The translations under genes were made by a program, and so were the position numbers. A model generated the notes under the pieces. It did not search any database. It worked only from the letters and a program-made list of their open reading frames with translations, and was not told the DNA's origin. Shown in pieces: positions 8,308 to 17,030 of a stretch of 64,000 nucleotides of DNA; position 1 is the stretch's first letter; each line of letters begins with the position of its first letter. The stretch lies in NCBI GenBank assembly GCA_963785645.1, contig CAWAWG010000020.1:132018-196017 (forward strand). Direction: 5' to 3'. This DNA is from Trebonia sp963785645 (GTDB taxonomy: Bacteria; Actinomycetota; Actinomycetes; Streptosporangiales; Streptosporangiaceae).

Positions 8308-9486
8308 CTAGGACGAGGCGCAGACACCGCCGTGCGCTTGGCCGTAAACGTTGCCCCACAGCGTCGCGTCGCTGACCGACGTGGTCGTGAACGTGCCGGG
8401 CAGCCCGTCGACCGGGCTGGCCACCGTGAGCGTCGTCGCGCTCTTCGTCACGAACGGCGCGACGATCGGGTCGGCGAGGTTGGTGTCACCCTGGTAGGTG
8501 ACGTTCTGCAGAGCCGGCGCGCCGCCGCCGGGCTGGCCCGCCGACAGCTTGACGCCCTTGGCCGCGTCCGCGGCGTAAGTCAGGGCGTACTGCGCGTACA
8601 GGTTGGCAGGCTGCGACTGCGACGCCGAGACGGAGCCGCTGGAGATGTCGCACATCTCGAACGGCACCCCGTCGTCGCTTACCAGGATCACCGGATTGGC
8701 CGAGCCGGGGCCGAGGCTCTTGCTCTTCAGCAGCGGGATGATGCCGGTGTCCGGGCTTGACCACTGGGAGTAGATGGCCTTGAGCTGGGAGCCGTAGGCA
8801 TTGATGGCGTTCTGCGCGTCGGTGACGGCGGTGGCGTCCGTCCAGACGGTCGGCTCCTTGAGCACCTTCACACCCGGGTCGTTCGCCGTCATGCAGGAGT
8901 CAAAGGCGTCCGTGCGGTCCGCGCCGTTTGACGACGTGAGGTCACCCTCGAGGTCGAGCACGTACCCGGACTTCACCTTCGACGAGATATACGCGCAGGC
9001 GTCCTGACCGTACAGGGTGTTAGACGCCCGGACAACCATGTACACCTTGCCGACGCCGACAATCGTGTCGACGGAGACGAGCTGGACGTGGTGCGCGTTC
9101 GCGTAGCTGATCGCCGGGCCCAGGCTGGTGGCCGTCTCCGGGTTCACGATGACGGCCTGCGCGCCCTCGTTCACCAGCTGCTCGATCTGCTGGTTCTGCA
9201 GGCTGGCGTTGGCGGCCGCGAGCAGCGGGCCAAGCACCTTGACGTGCATCTGCTGCGCGTACTGGGTCTCGTAGTTGATGTAGGCGGACCAGAAGGCGGT
9301 GTTGTTATAGGTCAGGTCGACGCCGATCGTGACCTGGCCGGACGCTGACGAGCTGCCGGCCGTCGCCGTGCCGCCGCCGCTTGACGCGGTGGAGCTGGCA
9401 CTGGTGCTGCTTGAGCTGCACGCCGCGGCGAGCAGTCCCGCGGCGGCCAGCACCACGGCGCCGGCCAGGCGTCTTCTTATCTTCAT
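8308..9486 (-). CDS. Sugar ABC transporter substrate-binding lipoprotein
   Basis: The 392-residue protein begins with a basic n-region, a hydrophobic stretch and a lipobox ending at Cys23 (LLAAAC), followed by a Ser/Thr/Gly-rich linker, so it is a membrane-anchored lipoprotein. The rest has the Peripla_BP_4 (RbsB-like) fold: TIGVDLTYNNTAFW at the start of lobe 1, a LVNEGAQAVIVNPETA segment, and lobe 2 ending in CASS. It captures the sugar for the adjacent ABC importer. Its ATG overlaps the stop of the dehydratase gene by four bases. Confidence 0.92.
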   Translation of the reverse strand: MKIRRRLAGAVVLAAAGLLAAACSSSSTSASSTASSGGGTATAGSSSASGQVTIGVDLTYNNTAFWSAYINYETQYAQQMHVKVLGPLLAAANASLQNQQIEQLVNEGAQAVIVNPETATSLGPAISYANAHHVQLVSVDTIVGVGKVYMVVRASNTLYGQDACAYISSKVKSGYVLDLEGDLTSSNGADRTDAFDSCMTANDPGVKVLKEPTVWTDATAVTDAQNAINAYGSQLKAIYSQWSSPDTGIIPLLKSKSLGPGSANPVILVSDDGVPFEMCDISSGSVSASQSQPANLYAQYALTYAADAAKGVKLSAGQPGGGAPALQNVTYQGDTNLADPIVAPFVTKSATTLTVASPVDGLPGTFTTTSVSDATLWGNVYGQAHGGVCASS

Positions 9487-10898
9487 AGTTCTCCTTGGAG
9501 GGTTGGGGTGCCTGCCAGCTGACGCCAGACGGCACCGTCGGGGAATTCGTAATCACGCAGCGACTGCTCCCGGAGCGTCGCGGAGAAGCCGGGCGCTGAC
9601 GGTGCCAGGTAGCGGCCGCCGACCACGCGCACCGGATCGGTGAAGTGCTCGTGCAGGTGATCGACGTACTCCAGGGCCCGGTCGGCCGCCGTGGCGCCGA
9701 CCGCGATGAAGTCGAACATCGCGAGATGCTGGACCATCTCGCACAGCCCCACGCCGCCGGCGTGCGGGCACACGGCGACGCCGTACTTCGCGGCGAGCAG
9801 CAAGATGGCGAGGTTCTCGTTGACCCCCGCCACCCGGCAGGCATCGATTGTCAGCACGTCGGCCGCGCCCGCCTGGAGGAGCTGCTTGAAGATGACCCGG
9901 TTGGCCACGTGCTCGCCGACCGCGACCTTGGCGGGCGCGATCGCGCCGCGGATCTTGGCCAGGCCGAGGATCTCGTCCGGACTGGTCGGTTCCTCGACCC
10001 AGTACGGGTCCCAGGGCGCGAGCGCGGCGACCGCCGCCTCGGCCTCCGCTATCCCCCAGCGCTGGTTGGCGTCGACCGCGATCCTGATGTCAGGGCCCAC
10101 CGCCTCCCGGGCGATGGCCATGCGCCGGATGTCGTCGGCGGTGTCCGCGCCGACCTTGAGCTTGATCTGGGTGAACCCGTCGGCGACCGCCTGGCGGGAC
10201 AGCTCGGCGAGCTTCTCGTCCGTGTAACCGATCCAGCCGGGCGTTGTCGTGTACGCCGGGTGACCCGACCGTTCGAGCTCGGCGACGCGCTCCTCCCGCC
10301 CGGCCCGCGCGCCGCGCAGGATGCCGAGTGCCTCGGCCGGGGTGAGCGCGTCCTCCAGGTAGCGGAAGTCGACCAGCGCGACGACCTCCTCCGGCGCCAT
10401 GTCGGCCAGCAGCCGCCACACCGGCTTGCCCGCGACCTTGGCCGCCAGGTCCCAGGCCGCGTTGACGACCGTGCCGATCGCCATGTGCATGACGCCCTTC
10501 TCCGGGCCCAGCCACCGGAGCTGGCTGTCGCCGATCATGGCAGCGCTGAATCCGCCGAGGTCGGTGACGATATCGCTGACGTGACGGCCGACGACGTACC
10601 GCCGCAAGGCCGCGACCGCGGTCACCATCACCTCGTTCCCGCGCCCGATGGTGAAGCACAGCGCATGCCCCTCCAGACCGGGCGCGTCGGTACGCAGGAC
10701 CGCGTACGCGGCCGAATAGTCCGGGTCCGGGTTCATCGCGTCGGAGCCGTCGTGCTCGAGCGAGGTCGGAAAGCGGACGTCGTAACAGTCGAGCGCTACG
10801 ACCCTGGCGCCTGCCCGGCCGTCCACGGCAGTGCTCCCGGCAACCACGGGTGTCACCGCCGGGATCGTCACGGGCTCTTCTGGCTGCACGTGCGTCAC
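9483..10898 (-). CDS. L-fuconate dehydratase (enolase superfamily)
   Basis: The 471-residue protein resembles L-fuconate dehydratase closely. Catalytic residues of the mandelate-racemase subgroup are visible: K246 and K248 (IKLKVG), metal ligands D276 (VDANQRW), E302 (WVEEPTSPDE) and E329 (GEH), and H379 in CPHAGGVGLCE. The family N-terminal segments VRFPTSLEHDGSDAMN and GRGNEV are also present. It converts L-fuconate to 2-keto-3-deoxy-L-fuconate. It is the first gene of the operon, which continues through the ABC transporter, SDR enzyme and GntR regulator, and a strong dyad lies 19 bases upstream. An initial 30 residues before VVALDCYDVRF are extra and may include a later true start. Confidence 0.93.
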   Translation of the reverse strand: MTHVQPEEPVTIPAVTPVVAGSTAVDGRAGARVVALDCYDVRFPTSLEHDGSDAMNPDPDYSAAYAVLRTDAPGLEGHALCFTIGRGNEVMVTAVAALRRYVVGRHVSDIVTDLGGFSAAMIGDSQLRWLGPEKGVMHMAIGTVVNAAWDLAAKVAGKPVWRLLADMAPEEVVALVDFRYLEDALTPAEALGILRGARAGREERVAELERSGHPAYTTTPGWIGYTDEKLAELSRQAVADGFTQIKLKVGADTADDIRRMAIAREAVGPDIRIAVDANQRWGIAEAEAAVAALAPWDPYWVEEPTSPDEILGLAKIRGAIAPAKVAVGEHVANRVIFKQLLQAGAADVLTIDACRVAGVNENLAILLLAAKYGVAVCPHAGGVGLCEMVQHLAMFDFIAVGATAADRALEYVDHLHEHFTDPVRVVGGRYLAPSAPGFSATLREQSLRDYEFPDGAVWRQLAGTPTLQGEL

Positions 10899-10916
10899 TT
10901 GCGCTCCTCAGGCAAC

Positions 10917-10944
10917 AAACATCGGATCTATTGATCGGATGTTT
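10917..10944. promoter_or_regulatory. Near-perfect 28-bp palindrome upstream of the fuconate operon, candidate GntR operator
   Basis: AAACATCGGATC (10917-10928), spacer TATT, then GATCGGATGTTT (10933-10944): the 12-bp arms match at 11 of 12 positions. It sits 19 bp before the dehydratase start. A related half site, ATCGGATCATTGAT, occurs at 10998-11011. The FadR-type regulator encoded at the operon end is the likely ligand-responsive binder; this is inference from position and symmetry. Confidence 0.6.
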
Positions 10945-11209
10945 ACATGCCGAGGCATCCCTTGCAAGGGTGCTCGATAACGAGAAGAGACCAATTCATC
11001 GGATCATTGATGTCGATATAGGCGTCTGCCCAGGTCGGTCGCTCCGCACCGCCACGCGACGCCGGCGTGCCCGGGCAGACAGCGGCTGACCGTCCGGGGA
11101 CGGCCAGGCCGTTTCACTGGCCAGCCAGCAAGATAACGGGGACGATCGGGTAAGGCGCGGCAGGGCAGCAGGGCCGCGAAGCGCCCCGGAGAGAAAGTGA
11201 CGCCAGCAG
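10945..11209. other. Divergent promoter region
   Basis: Between the dehydratase operon and the hydrolase gene I see no gene. Apart from the half site at 10998-11011 the stretch shows no strong repeat; it should contain the promoters of both directions. Confidence 0.45.
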
Positions 11210-12397
11210 ATGACGGACAGCACCGCAACGGACGGCACTGTAGCGAACCACCAGGTCGAAGGCAGCACGGCACCCGGATTCGAGCCGGTCGCCGAGGAGT
11301 TCGGGCGGCTGCTCGCCGGGGAACGCGACGCGCGCGGCCAGTTCTGCGCCTACCGGCACGGGCAGCGGGTCGTGGACCTGTGGGGCGGCGGTGACGTCGA
11401 CCCGGATGACATCCAGGGCGTCTTTTCCAGCACCAAGGGGGTTGCCGCGATCTGCATAGCCCTGCTGGTTCAGCGGGGTGCGCTCGACCTGGACGCGGCG
11501 GTGAGCCGTTACTGGCCCGAGTTCGCCGGCGGCGGCAAACGCGACATCACGGTCCGCGTCGCGTTGTCGCATCAGGCGGGCATCCCCGGTGCAGAGCCGC
11601 AGTTCACGTTCCAGGAGATCATCGACCACGACGCGATGGCGGCCCGGCTCGCGGCGCAGGTTCCGCACTGGCGCCCCGGCCAGGCCCACGGCTACCACGG
11701 GCTGACGATCGGCACCATCATGGACGAACTCGTCCGGCGCATCGCCGGCATCCCGATCGCGGACTTCTTCGGGAAGGAGATCGGCGGCCCGCGCGGCATC
11801 GACTTCTACATCCGTACGCCGCCGGACGCCGACTCCCGGGTGCGGGCGGTGCTGCCGGCCAGCCCCACGCCTGAGCAGGAGAAGCAGGCGAACGCCCCCG
11901 CTCAGCCCGACAGCCTGACCGGCATGGCGTTCAACGCCGCGACCCGTCCTGCCCGCGTTGAGCAGTTGCCGAACATCAAGAGCTTCCGCGCCTCCGGTCA
12001 GGCCGCCGCCGCGGGGACCGGGTCGGCGCGCGGGCTCGCCCGGCTGTACGCGATGTGCATCAGCGAGGTCGACGGGTTTGCCCGGCTGCTGACCGATGAC
12101 ACGATCGCGCAGGTGACGCAGATCCAGGCGGCCGGCGAGGATCTCGTGCTGCGAGCCACGACCCGGTTCGGCATCGTGTTCCAGAAGGCGGACGAGCGGC
12201 TCGCGCTCGGCAGCCACCAGGCGTTCGGACACGACGGGGCGGGCGGCTCCATCGGCGCCGCGGATCCGTGGCACGGCATCTCCTACGCCTGGATTCCCCG
12301 GCGGATGTCATTCCCCGGCGGAGCCGACAGCCGCGGCCTCGGGCTGGCCAGGATCTTGCGCGGATGCCCGGCTGACGGGACCACCCCTAACGGCTAA
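11210..12397 (+). CDS. Serine hydrolase of the beta-lactamase/EstB family
   Basis: The 395-residue product has the class C beta-lactamase fold of esterases and D-aminopeptidases. The nucleophile motif SxxK is SSTK (S73-K76), the second motif is Y162-H-G, and the third motif is HDG in GHDGAGGS instead of KTG, as in esterase-type members. There is no signal peptide, so it is probably cytosolic and acts on esters or lactams rather than on peptidoglycan. The ATG at 11210 has GAGAGAAAG upstream. Its 3' end overlaps the convergent LacI frame by about 90 bp. The substrate is unknown. Confidence 0.88.
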   Translation: MTDSTATDGTVANHQVEGSTAPGFEPVAEEFGRLLAGERDARGQFCAYRHGQRVVDLWGGGDVDPDDIQGVFSSTKGVAAICIALLVQRGALDLDAAVSRYWPEFAGGGKRDITVRVALSHQAGIPGAEPQFTFQEIIDHDAMAARLAAQVPHWRPGQAHGYHGLTIGTIMDELVRRIAGIPIADFFGKEIGGPRGIDFYIRTPPDADSRVRAVLPASPTPEQEKQANAPAQPDSLTGMAFNAATRPARVEQLPNIKSFRASGQAAAAGTGSARGLARLYAMCISEVDGFARLLTDDTIAQVTQIQAAGEDLVLRATTRFGIVFQKADERLALGSHQAFGHDGAGGSIGAADPWHGISYAWIPRRMSFPGGADSRGLGLARILRGCPADGTTPNG

Positions 12398-13454
12398 ACC
12401 GGCCGGCCGGGCGACGCGGCCGCGGAACGCTCTGCCAGCGGATTTGGACGTGGTCGACTGGCGGACAATCAGCTCGGGCTCGAAGATTACCTGCTGGTGC
12501 TGATGAGTGCCCCCGGCCGCGGCTTCGTCCAGGAGCATCCTCGCGGCGGTGCGGCCGAGCTGCTGGCGGGGCTGGCGCACCGAGGTAAGCGGCACCGCGG
12601 CGGCCGCCGCGAAGTCGATGTCGTCATAACCGACGATGGAAATGTCTTCCGGCACCCTGATCTTGTTACGGGTCATCTCCTGCAAGACACCGAGGGCGAT
12701 CAGGTCATTGGTGCAGAACACCGCGGTCGGACGGTCCGCGGCCGCCTGGTCCGCGATCTCGGCCCCGGCCTGCTGACCGGCGGCGACGTTGAGCGAGCCG
12801 ACGTCGATGACGTGCAGGTTCGCGGCGGGCCGGGCGGCCCGCTCGAAGGCACGCAGCGCACCCTCATGGCGGTCGGCCACCTGCCTGATGGAACGCGGGC
12901 CGCTGATGTAGGCGATGTGCCGGTGGCCGGCGGACAGGAGGTGGGAGACCGCGAGATCGCCGCCGAGCACGTCGTCGACCGCGACGGAGCACTGGCCGCG
13001 CGGACGGCGACCGGCTGTCGACCAGCACCACCGGGGTACCGCGCCGCTGCAGCCGGGCGAGCCGCGAGCCCGCGCCGACCACCGGCGTGATCAGCACGCC
13101 CTGCACGCGGTGCTCTTCGAGCAGTTCCAGGTAGCGCTTCTCCTTGCGCTCCTGGTCGTCGCTGTTGCACAGGATGACCGCCAGGCCCGCCTTGCTCGCC
13201 TCGTCCTCCACACCGCGCGCCAGGTCGGTGAAGAACGGGTTCGCCACATCGAGCACCACGAGGCCGATCGTCCGGCTCCGGCCGGCGCGGAGCTGGCGCG
13301 CGGACTCATTCCGGACAAAGCCGAGTTCCTTGATCGAGGCGCTCACCCGGTCACGCGTCGGCCGGGCCACGATGTCGGGCCGGTTGAGCACATTGGAAAC
13401 TGTGGCGACGGAGACGCCGGCGTGGGCGGCGACCTCCCTGATGCTGACCGGCAC
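12308..13454 (-). pseudogene. LacI family transcriptional regulator, one frameshift
   Basis: The first frame (13454 to about 13010) gives the LacI headpiece (IREVAAHAGVSVATVSNVLN, residues about 4-23) and the start of the sensor domain (TIGLVVLDVANPFF). The second frame (about 13005 to 12308) continues it from DVLGGDLAVSHLLSAGHRHI to FEPELIVRQSTT. One extra base near 13008, in a GCGCGGCCAG context, separates them, so the gene is probably intact in the organism. About 45 codons beyond the normal family end run into the 3' part of the convergent hydrolase gene. The hinge sequence and three nearby TGAAACGxTxCA-like boxes suggest regulation of a sugar locus, perhaps rhamnose, given the kinase remnant next door. 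Confidence 0.82.
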
Positions 13455-13558
13455 GCTTACCCGCTTCTACCTGGACAGGGCGACCGAACCTTTTCATCCT
13501 GGTGAACCTTCAGCAGATCCGCTCCGGTGAGGAGGCAAGGTGAAAAGGGTTCGCTTTA

Positions 13559-13570
13559 TGAAACGATACA
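13559..13570. promoter_or_regulatory. LacI-type operator box, upstream of the LacI gene
   Basis: TGAAACGATACA, about 105 bp before the LacI start, resembles LacI/GalR-family operators (TGNAACGNTNCA). It would allow autoregulation. Similar boxes are at 14049-14060 and 14122-14133. Confidence 0.45.
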
Positions 13571-13620
13571 GGCTCTGCTACCAGGTGGCTGAGGTCAGGT
13601 CCAGGCACCTGCGCGGACAT

Positions 13621-14061
13621 TCAGACGGGATCGGCCGCCGCCCAGGCGCGCGAGTCGCCGGACGGATTGTAGCGGCGCAGGACGCAGCTGGCCGGGCTGG
13701 CGCGAAGCAGCGCCCGCAGGGCGTTCAGTGAGCCCGGGGCGGCGCCAAGCGCGCGGGCTTGAACCAGGACGTTTCCGAGGGCGGTGGCCTCGGTCGGCCC
13801 GGCGATGACCGGCAGGCCGGTCGCATCGGCGGTGAGCTGGCACAGCAGCTCGTTGCGCGACCCGCCTCCGACGACGTGCACCACGTCCGCGTGCCGTCCG
13901 GAGAGTCCTTGCGCGGCGACCAGGGCCCGCCGGTAGGCGAGGGCCAGACTGTCAAGCACGCATCGAACCCGGCCGCGGCTGATCGCTCGGGTCGCTGGCC
14001 GCGACATCCATCGGGTGCACCTCCGCGTGCGCCGGGTTCCAGCTGATGTGTAACGTTTCAA
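13621..14061 (-). pseudogene. C-terminal remnant of a rhamnulokinase-like FGGY kinase
   Basis: From about 13970 to 13621 the frame encodes the last part of a FGGY sugar kinase, close to rhamnulokinase: VLDSLALAYRRAL, then VVHVVGGGSRNELLCQLTAD, then GPTEATALGNVLVQARALG. The N-terminal ATPase half (about 350 residues) is missing, and the codons before 13970 have no similarity. Operator-like boxes remain upstream at 14049 and 14122. This looks like a deletion remnant rather than a sequencing error, since no displaced N-terminal part is found nearby. Confidence 0.8.
14049..14060. promoter_or_regulatory. LacI-type operator box upstream of the kinase remnant
   Basis: TGTAACGTTTCA (TGAAACGTTACA on the other strand) matches the LacI-family operator pattern with 10 of 12 symmetric positions. 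It lies just upstream of the truncated kinase frame and near the LacI gene. Confidence 0.5.
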
Positions 14062-14121
14062 CTTGCCAGTAGTGTCAGCGCGCCCCGCACCGGTGTCATT
14101 ACGGCCTCTGAGCCCCGAATC

Positions 14122-14133
14122 TGAATCGTTATA
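14122..14133. promoter_or_regulatory. Second LacI-type operator box
   Basis: TGAATCGTTATA resembles the boxes at 13559 and 14049. It lies in the gap between the kinase remnant and the MarR gene. Confidence 0.35.
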
Positions 14134-14184
14134 ACCCGGTGCGGGGTGCCAGCACGGGACGAGAGCGCGAAAAGGACGGCGAGG

Positions 14185-14625
14185 CTAGCGCGCGGGGAGA
14201 AGGCGGGCGAGCACGTCCCGGTGGGTGACAGCGGCCTCGGCCTGGCGGCGCTGTCCCTCGGCCGTCAGCACCACGTAGATGCCACGGCGGTCCATGTCGC
14301 AGGCGCAGCGCTCCACGAGAGCGTTCTTGACGAGGCGGTCAACCAGCCGGGAGAGCGCACTCTGGCTCAGGTGCACGGACTCGGCCAGGTCCTGAGCGCG
14401 GCACTTGACCTCGGGGTTCTCGGCCAGCCGGTCAAGCACCTCGAAGTCGCTGACGCCAAGCCCGTGCCGTTCGCCAAGCTCGCGCTCGAGCACCGCGCAG
14501 ATGGCCGCGTGACATGCCGTCATGTCCCGCCAGGCAGTTACCACGTCCCCGGGCGCTGCCTTCCCGGGCGGCATTTCGCCCGGCCCCGCACCGCCCGGCG
14601 AGGCAACGTCAGATGTCGCGCTCAC
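14185..14625 (-). CDS. MarR family transcriptional regulator
   Basis: The 146-residue form from the GTG at 14625 contains a full MarR winged helix (LGVSDFEVLDRL, CRAQDLAESVHLSQSALSRLVDRL, then the wing CDMDRRGIYVVLTAEG). A longer frame starts at an ATG at 14700, but that would place the strong operator dyad (14654-14682) inside the gene, so the GTG is preferred. The gene is divergent from the MFS exporter gene at 14713, the usual arrangement for a repressor that is released by the exporter's substrate. Confidence 0.88.
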   Translation of the reverse strand: MSATSDVASPGGAGPGEMPPGKAAPGDVVTAWRDMTACHAAICAVLERELGERHGLGVSDFEVLDRLAENPEVKCRAQDLAESVHLSQSALSRLVDRLVKNALVERCACDMDRRGIYVVLTAEGQRRQAEAAVTHRDVLARLLPAR

Positions 14626-14653
14626 GGCCACAGGGTAACGCGTTCCCGAAGTA

Positions 14654-14682
14654 TTTGCAAGCACACTAATTGCGCTTGCAAA
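14654..14682. promoter_or_regulatory. MarR operator candidate between the divergent MarR and MFS genes
   Basis: TTTGCAAGC (14654-14662) and GCTTGCAAA (14674-14682) are perfect 9-bp inverted arms with an 11-bp A/T-richer spacer. The site is 31 bp before the MFS start and 29 bp before the MarR GTG, so one bound dimer could control both genes. Confidence 0.65.
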
Positions 14683-14712
14683 CATTGCGTGTACATGCAT
14701 ACAGTTTCAGCC

Positions 14713-16284
14713 ATGCAGTCAACCGAACGGCCTGCGCCGTCCCCTGTAACTGCCGTCTACTCAACGCCAGCCGTTAAGGAGGATCTGGAGCAAACCCAGC
14801 GGTGGTCACCACGCCTCTGGGGCGTGCTGATCGTGCTCGGCGGCGCACTGTGCCTCGACGCGCTCGACGTTTCCATGGTCGGTGTCGCACTGCCGTCTAT
14901 CCGGACCGCCCTCGGCCTGTCCACCTCGTCGCTGCAATGGGTCGTCAGCGGCTACGTCCTCGGCTACGGCGGCCTGCTGCTGCTCGGCGGCCGGGCGGCC
15001 GACCTGCTCGGCCGACGGCGGGTGTTCCTCACCGCGGTGGCCGCGTTCGCCGTGCTGTCCCTGCTCGGCGGCCTCACCAGCGTGCCCAGCCTGCTCATCG
15101 GCGCCCGCTTCGTGAAGGGCGTCGCGGCCGCGTTCACCGCGCCGGCCGGCATGTCGCTGCTGACCACGACGTTCCCGGAAGGCCCGATGCGCAACCGGGC
15201 GTTCAGCATCTACTCGGTCTTCGGCGGGAGCGGATTCTCCCTCGGCCTGGTGCTGTCCGGCCTGCTCACGGCGGTGAGCTGGCGCTGGACCCTGCTCGTC
15301 CCCGCTCCCGTCGCGCTGATCGTGCTGGCCGCGGGCTGGTGGCTGATCCCGCGCGACACAAGCGAGGCGGGCAAGACGGGCAGGGCCCCCGCGGCGCGGC
15401 GGTCGTTCGACCTGCCCGGCGCGTTCACGGTGACCCTCAGCATGCTGCTTCTCGTCTACACGGTCGTGTCCGCGCAGCAGGCCGGATGGGCGTCCGCCCG
15501 CACGATCGGCTCGTTTGTTCTCGTCGCGGCGGGGCTCGCGGCCTTTGTCGCGATCGAGTCGCGGAGCCGCGACCCGTTGATGCCGCTGCAGATCCTGCGG
15601 TGGGGCCAGCTGCTGCGCGCCAACATCGGCGCGGTCACCCTCTTCGGTTCCTACGTCTCGTTCCAGTTCCTCGCCACCCAGTACCTGCAGAGCCTGGCGG
15701 GCTGGTCGCCGATCTCGACCGCGCTCGCGTTCCTGCCGGCCGGCGTCATGGTGGCCGTGCTGTCGGTGGGCGTGAGCGGCCTGCTCGGCCGGTTCGGCAC
15801 GGGCAGGCTGGCGCCGCGGCCTTTGTCTGCCTCGTGGCCGCGTACGCGGTGTTCCTGCGGGCCGGCGTGACCCCGGACTACGCAGCCGTGCATGCTGCCG
15901 ACGATGCTGCTTGTCGGGCTGGCCTTCGGGCTGGGCTTCTCCGCGCTGAGCGTGGCCGCCACCGACGGGATGCCCGACGAGGAGCAGGGTCTTGCCGCCA
16001 GCTTGTTCCAGACGTCATTCCAGGTCGGCGGCGCGCTTGTGCTCGCCGTCGTCACCGCGGTGGTTGACGCCGGCGGCGGCGCCCGGCTCGGCACCCCGGC
16101 GGCGACGCTCGCCGCCTACCGGCCGGCGCTCTTCCTCATCACCGGGGTCGCGGTGTTCGGCGCGCTCATCGCCCTCGGCGGGCTGCGGCGCGGCGCAGGC
16201 CCGGCTTCCGCCGGACAAACCCAGCCCGCCGGCCAACCGGTCCCGCGGACGGCGGGCGCCGGGTGCGACGACGCGGGCGCCTGA
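14713..16284 (+). pseudogene. MFS drug exporter (DHA2 type), two frameshifts
   Basis: The translated sequence is a typical 14-helix DHA2/EmrB-type proton antiporter: motif A region GGRAADLLGRRR, motif C-like region GGSGFSLGLVLSGLL, and a last block beginning LPTMLLVGLAFGLGFSALS. The first frame runs to about 15818 (after GTGRLAP), a second to about 15885 (AAFVCLVAAYAVFLRAG), and the third to the stop at 16282. All pieces are in family order with no loss, so two one-base indels are likely. It is divergent from a MarR gene with a shared operator. The substrate is not evident. Confidence 0.85.
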
Positions 16285-16355
16285 ACCACGGGTGCCTGAA
16301 CCACGGGTGCCTGAACCACGGTCCGCTGAACCCACGGTCCGCTGGACCACGGGGG
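16280..16355. repeat. Degenerate 15-bp tandem repeat at the convergent gene ends
   Basis: Five units of about 15 bp follow each other: CCTGAACCACGGGTG twice, then CCTGAACCACGGTCC, GCTGAACCCACGGTCC and GCTGGACCACGGGGG. The block starts at the last codon of the MFS gene and ends exactly at the stop of the convergent phosphatase gene. It does not form a long hairpin. Confidence 0.85.
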
Positions 16356-16988
16356 CTAGCCGGGGATGACCTTGTCGGTATCCCCGGCTAGCAGGCGCTG
16401 CGGTATCTGGGTGAAGGCGTATCTGGCCTTGGACACCCCGGGGAGCAGGCTGAACGCCCAGATGACGTCGTAGCGGTCATCGGGCCACGTGCCCGGGATG
16501 TCCGTGCCTTCGGCGGTTGGCAGCGATCTCGCGATGACCGGGATGTGGTTATGCTCCCAGCAGATCAGCACCACCCCGGAGTAGCCGGTGAGCACGCTCG
16601 CGGCCAGCTGCGGCTCGTGCCCCACCTCGAACGGGGTGGCGATCTCGAGTGCCAGGTGATCGGCCAGGCCCTGGACCGTCTGGTAGGTCCGGCGGACGGC
16701 CGTCTTTTCCGGCTCGCCGTGTGACGGAGAAAGCAGCGTCGCGGGGGTGCGCAGCCCCCACCGGGGCGATCCTGAGGTGGGGGCAAACAGGGCGACCAGC
16801 GCGCCGGAGCGCTGCCAGCCGCGCGGCAGCAGGGAGTGCTCGTTACTCGCGCCGTGGTAGTTGACGCCGAAGCCGGGAACCTGGTGCCTGCCGTGGGATG
16901 ACGGAGGGTCACCGGGCTTCTCGCCGTGACGGATGATGTAGATGACCTCCGGCGGGCCGTCGCTGCCGCCCGCAGGGTGCACGCTCAT
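16356..16988 (-). CDS. Histidine phosphatase superfamily protein
   Basis: The 210-residue product has the phosphoglycerate-mutase-type signature near its start (IYIIRHGEKP, R20-H21-G22) and a late His-containing segment (LICWEHNHIPVIA) that matches the second catalytic His region. This is the branch of the superfamily with a short bacterial form often called phosphoglycerate mutase-like; the true substrate cannot be read from sequence. No signal peptide. It converges with the MFS gene. Confidence 0.78.
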   Translation of the reverse strand: MSVHPAGGSDGPPEVIYIIRHGEKPGDPPSSHGRHQVPGFGVNYHGASNEHSLLPRGWQRSGALVALFAPTSGSPRWGLRTPATLLSPSHGEPEKTAVRRTYQTVQGLADHLALEIATPFEVGHEPQLAASVLTGYSGVVLICWEHNHIPVIARSLPTAEGTDIPGTWPDDRYDVIWAFSLLPGVSKARYAFTQIPQRLLAGDTDKVIPG

Positions 16989-17030
16989 TGATGCCCCTCT
17001 CCCCTACCGCATTACGCTACGGCGTCTACG

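Noticed and set aside
9645..10934. 429-codon plus-strand frame
   Set aside because: Exact antisense of L-fuconate dehydratase, whose catalytic motifs are all present on the minus strand.
16356..16988. Phosphoglycerate mutase in glycolysis
   Set aside because: Only the RHG motif and one His region match; length and other residues differ from dPGM enzymes, so no metabolic assignment is justified.
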